Below, one piece after another: positions 10,301-25,300 of a stretch of 64,000 nucleotides of DNA (position 1 is the first letter of the stretch; each line of letters starts with the position of its first letter). Made by a program: the position numbers and the translations under genes. Source of the stretch: Lytechinus pictus (Eukaryota; Echinodermata; Echinoidea; Temnopleuroida; Toxopneustidae); contig NC_087245.1 in the NCBI RefSeq assembly GCF_037042905.1, forward strand, positions 13,720,501 through 13,784,500, written 5' to 3'. A model generated the notes under the pieces. The model saw nothing but the letters and a program-made list of their open reading frames with translations, was not told the origin of the DNA and did not search any database.

Positions 10301-13300
10301 ATAACTACATGTATGATAGTTGAAAACACAAATCCGACAAGTAGTTTTTCGTAATATTTGATAGGATACATAAATAAATCATTCAATGGAGGCCTTTGGG
10401 AAAATAATTAAATATCAATCCTTAATTGTTACTCATGTTGTTAATAATTGTTACTAGTAAATGTTCAGTGATTGAATCAAATCAACTGAACTATTACATG
10501 TATTTGAATATATCTACATGTACACAAAATAGTTCTTAATCAAGGGGCCTCACTTTTCCCACTTCGATTGGGCAAATAACTAAATAAGGCCCCCTGACAG
10601 CGATATTTAATGCTCATTAATATGCAAATCCGATTGTTTAGATCTCATATTTCTATTGAACAATGTAAGTCTACTGTAGACCTTGTATTAGACAATCATG
10701 TTTCAACTGCTATGGATTAAAAAGACTATATGATTAGAGTTGTGGAATTATGAAAAAGGTTGCCTTATTTACCCCACTCTCCCCTAGATACATTGTACCA
10801 AGATCAATGTGTGTACAGTGCATGTACAAAAGAAACACTGACAACTCTGAAAATAAAGTTTACACAGTGACACAAACAATAATAACATTCCCAATATACC
10901 GGTACTGTACAAGCTGTTATTTTCGCGTACATAATTTTTCGCGACATTTTCGCGGGTTGTTAAATTCGCGATCAGAAGATGTACGAAACACTTCCACAGC
11001 ATTTCAAAGAAGCAAAACTATGCTCCTTAAAGTCCCCTTGCTGATGTGTCTTTTGTACATAAATATGTCCCTGTAAAAACAGAAAGTGTGGAAAAAAGTG
11101 GCTTAAATTTCACTTTTTTTTTGTACCTTTAGATCTGAAAGTTCATCATGTCACAATTTGATCTGTAAGAGTAATCTTTTGAAGTTGTGTTTTGTTAGAT
11201 TCACTTTTTAGAAAGTTGGTTTCAGTGCAAAAATGTTGATTTTTTTAAACAGAATCTTACACCTAAAAGCTCTGGTCATGTGACTTATGAATATTAATGA
11301 GTATGTAATGGCTGCCAATACGTGTGTATAGAGTCAATCAGATGACAATAAAATCAAATCATTTCATGGAAAATACATTGTAATATTACAGTGAGTGAAT
11401 GAATATTGATAGAATTACATGTACATGTTAGAAAATAGTGTAGGCTCTGATTTTGTTGGAGAAAAAAGGTAAATTCTAGCTAACTTTTTGAATCACTAAT
11501 TGTATTTTCTAAACCTTATTTTTTGTACATACATGATACATGTATAGAGGTGATTATCATGATTATTTCATTTAACAGGCTGTTTTCAATAGCAAAGCTT
11601 TGCTGTTGGAGATATTGGCACTGACTTTTAAAAATCAGCGAAAATGAAACCCCTGCGAAAATAACAGCTTATACAGTATATATATATATATATATATAGC
11701 TTTTTTTGCTTATAAATACTGCTGTAAAAGATATTAAAGAATCAAGGATTGTAAGTAAGATGTGTACATGTATTTCAGTCATACACTGTAAGCATGTACA
11801 TGTACAATGTACATGGTGCATGCATCATGCATGAGAGAACCATTTTTTATGAAAGTTGAAAGTATCATATCAAAGCTTTTCAAGTTATTGTTTTGATTCA
11901 TCCTTCTTAGTATAACATGCATGAAAAATTGATATAAAGCCTAAAGTGGAATTAAGATATTAAGACCTCAAATTTGTGGTTAAATTGTAGAATTGGTGGT
12001 GGCATTTTTCATACTCAAAGGTGTTACATGTACACATACATGGAAGAAATGTACATTGGCAATTAGGATTTACATTATTTGCAGCTATTGTAGTGTTGAT
12101 AATGTATCTGAGATTAAAAGGGGAAAAATTATATGAACACTGGGCCACTATACATATAATTTTAATCTTGTTTGTCTATTTTTGCATATTGTAGTTTTGT
12201 ACTATGTGAACTATTTTGCCTAGGGAAAGAAATAAATTGCAGATTTGCAGTGTGCATTTGTTTATAATTGCAAATGGTTAATACTGCTAATTGCACTGGG
12301 AAATGAACAACAGGAAAACATCTTCATCAAACCTGGAGAATGTCCCAAGTCACTGGCCTTGTATCAGGAAACCCTGATGTGAAGCATTAATTTGTTCTCA
12401 TTACCAGCCTTTTCAGATGAGAGTCATTTTGTGTGTTGTAGGGTGTACATGTAAGTGTACAGTATTTGAGGTCTGCTTTATCATTCAAAGTTTAAGAATT
12501 CATTTTTAAAAGTTTTAATTCATTTGTGAGATAAAATAATGATAACAATTTCATACTATGATATAAAATCTGACGTTTTAGGGTAAAATTTACAATTGCA
12601 AAACTTTTCTTTTTGGAATAAAAGGATTTCTTGAGCATGGAATCATACAATTTCTGAATACAATGCGTACTTCGTACCCTGATGTAAATATTTAAAATAT
12701 GGAATGTAACTAAAATTAAACATCACCATTCTCTTTTCTTATTATGTACATGTAAATGTAAATCAATTAATCTAATCAATCATTACACATAATTTATTAA
12801 AGCAAATAAAGTGATGTGCTCAATTCCAAATCATGTAATTTGATAATCAGGTGATGGTTTACAATTATTATTTTAGCTACTCTCAAATGTAAAATGCAAA
12901 GTGCAGTGTAAATGATCCATCTTTAAAGTTTCATTATTCAGATTTGAACATTGTAAACAAATTGTACCTGAATTTGAATGCACTGCAAACTGAACTTGTA
13001 TTACAAATGTATGATACATACATGTACAATCATTCTATTGGTGTGACTGAGTCACTGGACAATGACAAAAATCAGGCTTAAAATCATCATGTGAAAAGGC
13101 CAGGTCCTCAAAATCTCACACAGCACAACTGCAAGTCACACAGATCTGTGGAGTGGGTGGTCAGATTGGCTCAATCAATGTGTGTAGATCTGTACTGTAC
13201 CTGCATTGGCAATATTCACAGGTCAGATAATTAGGATGCATCTTTATCAATGCTAATTGATGAATGCATTGTAATGAATCTGATATTACAGTCTAGTACT

Positions 13301-16300
13301 TGACATCAATGTCACATCAAGCCCCCTTTTTTATTTTTCGAAGTCTTGGCAACGGTTCATCTTCAATGATAAATTCTTGTTGAGACCCACTTCACATAGC
13401 TTCTGAATTAATGAGAAAAAAGAGGTACAGGTACATGTACATGTATGTCAACAAAAGGGGAAGTTTGAACCACTACATTCTGAAATTGTTTACAAGTGGG
13501 CAATTCATGAATTTAGAAATTTGTAATTTCTGATGTGATCAAATAGATGGAAATTATGAAAAAATTATACATACATATAAACTGTGTGTCAGTGAATACT
13601 ATTCACTGACACATAACACACAGTGTACATGTATATGTATGCTTATATTTTTTTTTCATAACTTCCATCTATTAGCACCTGATAGAAAATTTTATCATAA
13701 TTTTTTTTTTGGGGGGAGGGGGTTGAACTAAATCCATGTTTCAAGGAAAAAAAAAATGTTGGTTTTATTCAGCCATAGTGTATCAATGAGGAAGTATAAA
13801 ATCAGTAAAAATAAAGATGTTCACTACATTGTATATCTGATATCAATTATTTTTCATAAAACTCTACCACATAAAGCAAATGCATACAAATTCTGTAGAG
13901 GCATGATGTGCACCAGAAGTGAAACCATGCTAGTAAACAATGTACCGTACTGTATTCAGTGTATAAAACAAAGAAAATATTACATTTATTATGAAATGTG
14001 TATGTACTGTATTTTTATGTACCGGTATATATCCATTAAGAAGGGAAGTTCCCAAGCACTTACACTGTACAGTATACATGTACATGCACATATTTCTAGT
14101 GATTTTGACTGCCTGTACACCATGTGAATCTTTTATTGGCATAGAGATTTCCCTCATGTCATAATTTGTCAGCCCCCTCTCTGATTACTCACATGAGGAA
14201 GCCGGAAGTTGTCACTTGCCTACAACGTTCTGAAAACTCAGTCTTCTTTTTACACTCATACATCCCCCTATCTCAACTTTGTCATGGACTCGAAACGCAA
14301 TTTCACCACCTTATCATACATATACATGTAGGTCTATGTGTTTCAATGTAATCCATTCTGTTGTACATGTACATGTATGTATGCACCATCTCCTGGCAGT
14401 GATTGGAGGGGGAGGGAGCAGTACAACAGCCCATGCTCATGTAATAGTGTAATTGATTGAACGGCAGGCATATGTGTGGTGATGGGATGGGTATAGGACA
14501 GAGACTTGATGGGGAGAGTGGACAAGCTCTTTTGCAAGGTCATGATGAGGTCATTTTCATGTGTACAGGAGCTCCCAGTGCTAGCCTGTGGTAGCATGAA
14601 TCATACCTGGAATTTGCATCTTCCTGTAGTTAGGCTATACTACAAGTATAGGAAAATAGAAAAAAATGCATACATGTACATAAAAGTGTCATAGAATGAA
14701 TGGTATACCTTCTTGATGTTATTAAACTAGAAATTATGCCTTGATATCCCATTCATGATCTAGCCATCCAGAGCTACATGTACAGTCATACCTGGAATTT
14801 GCATCTTCCTGTACTGTGTGTACACTGTACATGTACATGTAGTTTGATACACTACTATTATAAAAGGTAGATAGCCTATAGAAAAAAAAACACCAACAAA
14901 CAAAATGCATAAGAATAATACACATAATGTAAGTTCATGTATTATTTTTATGCATTTTGCTTAAAAGCATCATGAAAAATTGAATGAATTTGAAACTTTC
15001 ACTGCTGTGGTACATGTAGCTACATGTACACATGTACATGTGCAGTGTAGTAAATTGGTACAGTGATACTGTTTGGTGCCACTGCCGGTAAAAATAGAGG
15101 TGCACTAATGACTGGGGTAAAAAAAATGACAACATTGAAATGGTATTAAGGTAAAATGACAGAGGTAAGAATGGCTAAGGGTAACAATGGCAGAGTGGTA
15201 AAATAATGATAAAATTGACATGGGTAAAATCATAAAAACTATTACATGTATGTATTCTTCAAACTGAAAACAAGCCTTTGCCCATTCTAGGTGGTTGCTG
15301 GAGTCCATCATGTTTTGTCTGATGGATCAACTTCCATCAACTACATGTACCTATTAAAAGTGCATCTCAAAATAAATATGAAAGAACTATTTGAGGGATC
15401 AACTCCAAACTTGGCTCATGCATGTACAATGTACATGTATATTAGAATGATAATGATCTGATTAGAATTTTGGGTCACGAGGTCAAAGGTCTTACTGGTC
15501 ATAAATGTATGTGTTGTATATCTTGAAAATGACATTCTTGTGATTACAAAATCCTTTTTGAGGGATCAATTTGAAGCTTGGATCATGTATGCATACAGTA
15601 TGTATTTATGCCATAGGAGTGACAATGATTATGGGCTCATGAGGTCAAAGGTCATAGAGGCCATACATGTATACCTAGATGTGAAATTATCTTGTTCTTG
15701 TGATAATAAAAGAAATGTTTGAGGGATAAATTTTTAACTTGTTCATATTCGTACTAGAATTAGAGGGACAACAATCTCATTAGATTTTAGAGTCACAGGG
15801 TGATGTTAAAGGTCACAGACGTAATTACCTAAAAGTATCACATTCTTGATCTCATGTTCATGTCCATGTAGCTCTACTGATTGATTCTTATTTGGATTTG
15901 ACAATTACAATTTTTTTTTTCAATTTGCGATTTGTACTGGTTTGTGTGTCTGAGGAAAGAGCGATTGACACACAGACCTCTTATGTTAGTGACCATGAAT
16001 TATGAAACATTGAATGAAAGATACTAATGGATTGAAAATACATGCATTGTAGGCACATGGATTTTTGTTTCTTTTCTAATATCTACATGTATGTTTGTTG
16101 CTCTGAATCAAGGCCAAACCAAAATATAACTACATGTACATTACAGGTAGTGTACAATACCTGTATATGACGTTAAGCAGTGACATGTAAACAAACCATA
16201 CAATCCATTGAATCCACGTAGTATCTTTTTTGGTACAGCACTGAAAAAATAAATTGCTCTTTGCATCATTCAAATTGAATTGTAGCCATGTGTGCAAATC

Positions 16301-19300
16301 GGCCACAACAACCCTGTAAACAAATATGCCCACCGTAAAGAGACCATAAAACTTGCCAATAATATTCTAAAATTACTATCAAAGGTTCAAAGTACAACCA
16401 TACATGTACATGCACACTCCTGTTTGCCAACTTGGATTAGGGTTTTTCTTTTCTATTGAAAGAGTGGTATGAACAGTGTATTCAAAAACATGAAAACAAA
16501 TATATTTTGCACTGGAATTCCTAGACTGTTTTGTGTTTTTTTTTTCTTCTTTTTCTATAACGTTTTATTCTGCTTGAATGTCTTTATAAATTAAGAAAAA
16601 GTAAAACAAAATTAGGGTAATATTTTAAAGTAAATATAACATGGGTTAAAGGTCAAGTCCACCACAGAAAAATATTGATTTGAATAAACAGAAAAATCAA
16701 ACTAGTATAACGCTGAAAATTTCATCAAAATTGGATGAAAACTAAGAAAGTTATGAAATTTTAAAGTTTCGCTTATTTTTCACAAAACAGTGACATGCAA
16801 ACGAGACAGTCGATGATGTCCCTCACTCACTATTTCTTTTGTTTTTTATTGTTTGAATTATACAATATTTCATTTTTTACAAATTTGACAATAGGGACCA
16901 ACTTGACTGAACTATATTAGTATTAAACAATGCTAATTCCACATGTTCAGGGAGGAATTAATTGTTGTTTCACTTTACAATGAGGAAAAAATTAGAATAT
17001 TTCATATTCCATATAATAAAATACAAAAGAAATAGTGAGTGGATGACGTCATCAGTCTCCTCATTTGCATACCGGCCAGGATGTGCATAGAACTGTTTTG
17101 TGAAATTAAGTGAAACTTTGAAATGTCATAACTTTCTTATTTTGCATCCGATTTTATTTCAGTGTTATGCTTGTTGGATTTTTCTCTTTTAATTCAAATC
17201 AACTTTTTGTTGGGGTGGACTCGTCCTTTAACAGCATTATATTAATTTTTATGTCGACTCCAAACTTCTGGGAGTGTGTTTTAAATCTTGTTTTTAAATT
17301 TGTGAACCCCCCCCCCCAAAAAAAAAAAGGGAATTTAATGTCAGTAAATTCCAATTCATGACTAGAGTGTATGTGTACATGTACATGTATACCTAAATAG
17401 CGTGTGATGTAATCTGTAAAATTGTAAATGATATGAAATTAAAATGTGTTTTGTTGGAATTTTGTAATATGAAAATTTATTTTGAATTGGATGACTGAAC
17501 AAAATGAAATATCTGGGCATTTGTTTTTTAATTTCTGAAAGCAGTTCTCAAGCATGGAATGGACTGAGAATTTCTGGATTGTCAACATTTGCTATCTGTC
17601 TAAATTTATTTTTTGCTGATAGGGCTACTTTAAAAGAGACATTATAATAAGAATAGGGTGCAAGATACTTTTGAAAAGTAGAAAAGAAATATCAGTTTAA
17701 AAAAATCTAAGATTGTTTAATGTTTATTGAGTATTGAGCTGTTACACATGTACATGTATATGTACATGTATTGTACAGTAATGCCTTTGTTATTTTGCCA
17801 ATTCATATTGCCTCAAGATATTTCACTGTACTGGATGATGATAATGATATTTTTTTCAGAATGCAATACATGTACATGTATTTCTATATGTATTTCATTT
17901 GATTAAAACTGTCTATCACATAGCCATTGGTCTTCTTGGCTCCTGCCTGCTCTTCCAAATCTAATTCCTTCAGGCAAAGAATCTATTCACTCTTACATGT
18001 ACATGTAACTGTTTCACAATGTGAGAAATTGATAAAAATATAATGCACAATACTGTGCTTTACATGTACATGTACAATTTAACTTGTGCTTTACCACACA
18101 ATGCAAAATATATACATGTATCTTTAAAAAAAAAAGGGCATACATGTACATGTACATGTAGTTTACAATTAAATGTATTAATGTACATTATTTATTTTTT
18201 CTCAAATGAAAACATTAAGTTGTAAACACTGTATGTGCATGTATGTGTTTGTGCATGTATACACATGTAAGCACTGTGTCCACAAGACTCCACAATATGT
18301 ATGTAAAGCCACAGATTAGCAATCTGACAGCTTTTGAAGTGGTTCTGTTGACTGTGGTGTGCTTTATGGAAGTGTGCAAAGAAGCTTAGAAAAATATGTA
18401 ACCAGTTGACAAGGTGAGAAATTGATAAAAATAAAGTGCATAATACTGTCGGTACAGTATGTACAATATACATGTAAGTAAGGTTTACCACACAATGCAA
18501 AATACATGGTGCATACATGTACATGTAGTTTAATACAATTAAATGTACATCATGTTTTTTTCTAAAATGAAAACATAAACACTGTACATGTGTTTGTTAG
18601 TGCATGTACGTATGCACTGTGTCCACAATATACATGTACATGTAAAGCCACAGATTAGCAATCTGACAGCTTTTGAAGTGGTTCTGTTGACTGTGGTGTT
18701 CTTTATTTGGAAGTGTTCAAAGAAGCTGTAGAAAACTTCTTTTGTACTCTAACATCCTATTTATAAGTACCCTGGTAAATGCCCCCAGTATAGAGAATTA
18801 GTAAAGCTGAGTATTGATTAGTTGATACACAATGTGTACCAGTGTACATACAAATACATGTACGTAAGTAACTATGCTGCAGTGTGGGTGGGTGGAGATG
18901 CATGTACGTTAACTGTTAAATTCATATCACATAAACATGTTCATATGTTCATACAGTTTATACATTTCTTAAATGTAAAGTGAGCATATGATGGACATGT
19001 ATTTACATGTTAAACAGTAGGCCTAATTGTGTACATGAATGAATGAAGAGTAAAGTACATGTATATGTAGTATTGTACATGGAACAAAATGTAAACATTC
19101 ACATGTACACAGTACAGGACATCTAAGTCTGTGTATACATGTACTGTAGGTCCCGACTCCCAACAATGTGCATACATGTACTGTACATGTACATGTGCTC
19201 TGGAGATTTTCTTAGAAAAAAGGAAGAATTATTAGATGGCATAGGGCATCACAATGTGACATATAGTAGGTCTACATGTACATGTGAAGTTTTACAATTC

Positions 19301-22300
19301 AACAAAAAAATATGAAACCTGTGCATATAGCCTAGGCTTTACATGTACATGTAGGCCTATGTGTCAGCCCTACTACTAAAAATACAAAAAACCCTACTTT
19401 ATGTAGTCCTACGTACTGTAAATTTACATGTAGTGTAGGCCTGTATGTGTTTTCTGTACTGAGTTACATGTAGGAAATATTGCGAACCTAAGCTTCTATT
19501 TTGAGGTTTCATAACACATAATAAAACATTGCATGTGCCTGTACATGTACATTACATGTACATGTAGGCCTAAAGTGTAAAATTAAAGTATCAAGGTTGC
19601 CCAGTTGGTACTATTAGGAAGGAGGTACAGAAAGACTACACATGTACATGTAGGTTTAATGCATCATTGGTGCAAGATCCATTATAAATTGAAGCAGGTA
19701 TGGTACATGTATACATGAAGGATACGCTCTAAACAGATTGTACAGTACTACCAAGGTTGTACACTGTAGTCTGTAGGCTCCACATGTCAATGAAGGCCTG
19801 TAAATATTGCTTGCGAGGGACATGCATCAGTAATCTGGTGTTTACAACCCTGGCTTGTATACAAAAGTAGTTCAGCTTATTTGAATATAACTGGCCACTG
19901 ACTCTCCTTTCAGCCCAGATATTATTGTATTACATAATAGTGTTTTTATAGTTTATTGCACACTGTAGGCATTCATACTGACCAGTAGGCCTACAGGCTA
20001 CATACATGTACAGGTACATGTACATAGTACCTGTAGGCTGCATGCAAATTATGCACTTTTTTACTTCCTGACTTTTCATGTTCATCGCAGGGCACAGAGC
20101 TGAATGTTTTGTATACATGTATCTTGGCTCTTAAGTCCAAAATGATACGTGCATGTTGATGTTGAAATGCTGATGATACATGTACCGGCACATTGTAAAG
20201 AAACTAAGAAAGAAATGATGTACATGTGAATGCATCGACATGTACATGCATGTTACAATAGAATGACATATAAATTCAGGTAGGCATACATTTGTATATT
20301 GTTTGTTACAAGCAGCTATTCTCAGTCATATTATTATGAACATTACATGTAGATCTGTACATGTATGCATTACATGTAGTGCCATGCTTCATGGGCATGT
20401 ACATCCTACACATACATGCATATTAAGTGCAGATTCAGGATTTACATGTAGTGCAAGCAGAGGACACATAACTCTTTTGAAATTTCTGGCAAGCAACCAA
20501 GAGAAAAGGGCAGAAAAACTGGAGTTTTAAATCACATTTTAAAGGGAGAGTATATACACGTATTTGCACACACCTTTTCACAAAAAAATATCTGACAAGC
20601 GAAGAAAGATAGGAAATCCTACATGTATCTCTGTACATTTAGGAACGGGGGGGGGGGGGAGTTTTCATATTAAAAGAAAAGAACTACAACAATGTCATTT
20701 TTTTTTCAAGAGAGGATAGGGGAGGGAGCTGGAAATGAATTAGCCACTGGTAGCAAATTTATAGATCATGGGTCTATTTGTAGATGACTGCAAGAATTGT
20801 TTCTATTAGTATGATTGACTAGAAAGTTTCAGTTTTGATACTACTCAAATACATGTAGCCTACATGTACATGTATGTAAACATGCCCATGTTAAACTCTC
20901 AGCACAGACATTTTTTTTTAACTTCGATATTTGTGATTTCAAACAGCACATGTACATGTAACTGCAGGGCCTGTTTATGTACACCTGCATGCCTACTAAC
21001 ATTAAAAATACTATGTGTATACAGTACACATATACATCTTGAATTCCTGACATTATGCAGTCCTAATGGGTTAAGAGGAGATTTGAGATTTGAGGGAGGC
21101 ACTTTGGAGCTCATTGACCCCCCTAGATGAGACTGGCATGCGTGCATCACAAGCAGCATAACATGCATAACCCAAGTGCACTCCTTTACTCAGCGTGCAT
21201 GCATCAGGGAGTGGAGAATTATTGCCCAGTTTATATCCGTGCATAATTCATGACATAAATGATCGGCTCTTGCTCTTGCTCGTTGCCACTTGCCGCCGTT
21301 GACCTTTGTGTCATGTTAAATTGAATCATCTTCTGACATGCCCATGGTGTCTCGTAAATTTAAGAGATTGGATGGTCTAGGGATATATTTAATGCCCCAT
21401 CGATAACAAAAAAATGTAAGGCCTAATACAGATATTTCTGATGGGGTATTTTTGTACTAAAAGTACATAATGTGAAAATTGCAGTGTACATATTGAAAAG
21501 TACTGTATTGTATGCAAAATGGCACAAAGATCTTCATGCTACATAGTACATGTACAAGTATTTCAGAGAACACCTTATTAAAGATGGGACATCTTTTATG
21601 GAATGTGTCCTACATGTACAAATACACCTACTTGCCTTTTAATGACCACCTTGTGATATTGTTTGCCAGGTACTGTACATGTATGAATTTTGTGTAATTA
21701 TGTTTCTTATTAAAAATGCAAAACCATGTTCTGGGATAATTTGCTGGATTATCGCAGAGTACAGACATGAAAAAATATTGCATGAGAAACAGACATTTGC
21801 ATACATGTACATGTAGGTACATTTGATTTCAGGGTTCTTTTATATAGTGTATATTCAGGTAAATTCCCTATTAAATATAGCCTAGTCTCCTCCCTCCCCC
21901 AGTATACATGTCCTCTGCATATGGTACATGTACATGTAGGCCTGCATACAATGTAACATAGAATGTGGGTGTAAAATCATAGGAAAAAGACCCAGTTGCC
22001 ATCTGTTGCCAAAGCTGCGCTTCCTAGTGCTCTCCAATCTCATTTTAGAATGTTTAATTAAATCATCCATCTCTTACTGATTGCAAAACCCAGGGAAGGC
22101 AAGCGGGAGATTGGTTATCATGACCCCCTAGGTTTCCAAATGTGCAAGACTATCTCCTGTAGGCTTTCTGGTTCACGATTGCTTATATTATTCCCTGTGC
22201 ATTCTGTGTTGGGGGGCTGACTGGTCGTTAGCGCAAATTTGCGTCACATCCCCCGTCAATCTTGTGAATCCCTGGTGCTTGTTGATGAGGCTCTATATAA

Positions 22301-25300
22301 ATTGCCCCTCCCCCCTCTTGACATCATCGCTGAACTCCTAACTGGGACGTATGTTACTACGACAGGCATTTGATTGAATGGCCTACATGTACATCATGTA
22401 GATAGATTATGCATGTTTGATTCATATTGTTGATCAATAAAGCAGTTCTCTTTTTAATGGATGGCTCATATATAAGGCATTTAGACAAGAAAGATATGAG
22501 ATAGACAGATGTACATGTTTCAAGTAGGTAAATTTCTTGCTGTACGAAACACACCATGGCTGTTCTAATGTACGGTATGCATATTTACCCTTTGGATTGT
22601 AAAATCTGTAATGTTAATATCATTAATAAATAATTCAATAATTTTGTTTTTATAATTTCATTAATTTCAAACAGGGCCAAGCTCATCAAAGAAGCCAAGA
22701 AGTAGAAGTCTACTCAATACCTTCCTGTGCTGTTTTGGTTCAGGGAGACATGGCACGCATCAAAGCGTACCACAGACGTCAGATCAAACCGATCAAAGGG
22801 TAAGAAAACACTGACAGAACACAGCACCTCTGTACTGCAGATGCAAACAATGAAGGTCCTACAGATTCAAAATATGACACATGTTCACAATACCACACTA
22901 ATCATCCCAAATACCCTTCTGATACAATGTATGTAATACATACATTGTACACTCCTTTGAATGTAAATATGATATTCAAGAAACATGTCTTTAAACCAAG
23001 ACTTTCAGATTGCTGTTTTATGTACTCTACTACTTTATTCAAGATATTTCCAAGTATTAAAATAAAAATGATTGGATGTAAATTTATGAATGTTTTCCAT
23101 CAGACATGAAATCTGCTTGTTTGTGTAAAACTTTCCTGGCAGTATTGACTTGATTGATTACTAAATTTCATAATAGTCTAGAATTGCATTTTTGAAATCT
23201 TTGTGTGCCTTATCAGACCGGTCCTACCCTCATCATTTTCTCTGACATTTACGATGACAAATCAAATTCCTATTATAACAGCTCTTTGGCTTGTATGACC
23301 GAAATTTCATAGTCCGTTGCAGGCCGCGCCCCCCCCCCCCTTTAAAAAAAGGGGGGGGGAATGCAATCAAACATTTTTTGAACCGATACGTAGAGCATAC
23401 TCTGACTGATAAATAAAAGCCTACCAAAACATGAAATAGAAAAGTAATGTAAAATGATATCAAAATTGATTTCTGGAAATTACATAATTTTTTTTCTCAA
23501 TCTTAGAATCCTATCTAATATCAGTCAAGACAACTTACCACAGACATGCATCATACAAATTAGAATTGATTACCTACATAATGTACCTTTCAGAGACATT
23601 ATTGCCAAATAGTGTTATCAATCACTAGTAGTGATAGAATACACATCTGAATGTTCCTTTATCGCAAGTCGTCATTGATTGCCAATAAAGCGAACATTTG
23701 CCACTCATGACGTTTCGCCACTTGCATCCTGTGTGCTACATGTACATACATGTATCGTGATAACTTCTCAATGATGTAATCGGTGGTTATAACTGGGCAG
23801 AGCATATATTGCCACACTGCAAAGTGCGTTATTTGCATTGTGACACGGTGGACCACGTGCAGTGTGGTGCATCATGGAATATCACATACAGTGCTGTCGA
23901 AGAATGTACATGTACGTACACCATACATCGCAAGTGGTGATAATGTCTGCATAGCATGTAAACCGATTGCCTGTTGCAATCTATCACAAACTTGTGGTAG
24001 CATACACGTACACATGTATGAATGACATGTTACTGATAACCACTGGTGATTGATAGCACTATCAGTCACAAAATTGTCAATAACATCTGAAAACAGCCTT
24101 TCATTAGTGTACAGCTCTTGTACATTTCCATCACACATTACACATTTTCATGTACCTGTACAAAGTATGCGCACTAAATGGTTATAGAAGAAATTATATT
24201 AATCCAATGGAAATTCTGCATGTTTGAAGCTTGAGATACATGTACATGTACAATGTAAATATGTTTTGTTCTATTATATTTTTGTCAGATACACTGATGT
24301 TTAATTTTTCACTATAGAACATTTTATTTTGGCAAAGCACTTTCCTCAGAGGTTAAGAAGTCATCTGGTGTAAATGTCAGATTTATGCTTTATATACATT
24401 TGTATTTTAAAAAGCAAAGAAAAATCTTATTTGTGATGTTGTCTCTATTTTCAAATCTTTAGTGTTGCATGCATTTCAAAGGCTCGCAAACAAATTTTTA
24501 GGAAGATTTGATATTTATTTCTTTTGCATGATATGATAGTTTGGGTTCAATTTTGATTATCTGTCTGTATTCTTACAGCAAATGTAGAGAACTCATTCAA
24601 GCCATTGATCATCTGTACAATGTACATGTACATCTTCATGTTTTATTAAAGATAGGATTATAAATCCTCAACAGACATTCAGCAAATTTCTAGAATACTA
24701 TTAAAGAATGATAAAAAGTCATAATATTTACAAATCAGATGTTTGCCTATTATGAGGCATTGGTGCATACAGTAATGTACAGTATGCATTTTATCAGTCA
24801 TGACATGTGTAACATTTCTTTTGAAGAAAACAATGTTGCATTTTAGAACACCTGCAGATGAATAAAATTCATCCCCTTGCCCAGTCCTGGATATCCAACC
24901 AAGAAGGGGGGGGGGGGGCACTCTTTGTCCCTCTCTTTATTTCCCTCCTCCTCTTGATTACCCTTTTTGCCCCTTCCTCATTCCAAATTCTTTTCTTTTT
25001 TCATTTGCAATTCTTACAGTACCGCCACAACAAAGTTTGTTTAAAATGATAATTTAGGATAACAAGGAATGACCTAGGCTGCCTCTTAGTCTTGAGGTAC
25101 ACCTGGGTAATGCATTGTATGCAATGGCCAAATCAGTTTATAACGAGTTAGCATCATGTGCTCTGACATGTGTAATTAACCTTGGTTCTTGTTGAGAGAT
25201 AATGAGCCTGCCAATTCACCTGCCTAATTCAGAAAAATACTTTCATGTACATGTACCTGATTTTATTCTCAAAATTCAATTACAATTGGTTTGAAGATGT

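Larger units (their letters stand above)
7330..22674 (+). other. CTDSP intron 1
   Basis: About 15.3 kb, phase 1. It contains a CpG-rich inverted-repeat element (8541-9120), a SINE (9909-10303), a foldback (13544-13671), tandem repeats (15380-15850, 18021-18736), a TTAA-flanked MITE (16646-17231), and very many TACATGTA-type motifs from about 9.5 kb on. I found no convincing alternative first exon. Confidence 0.85.
9530..22674. repeat. Region rich in dispersed TACATGTACATGTA palindromes
   Basis: Dozens of ACATGTACATGT-type motifs, each with ACATGT as its palindromic core, are scattered singly through this region, not in one array. They are densest at about 17.3-22.4 kb, continue at lower density to about 25.5 kb, and are sparse after about 34 kb. 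Confidence 0.75.

Noticed and set aside
22515..22535. TTCAAGTA string as a miR-26 seed
   Set aside because: The sequence departs from miR-26 after the seed and no complementary hairpin arm lies nearby. Similar strings elsewhere in the introns behave the same way.
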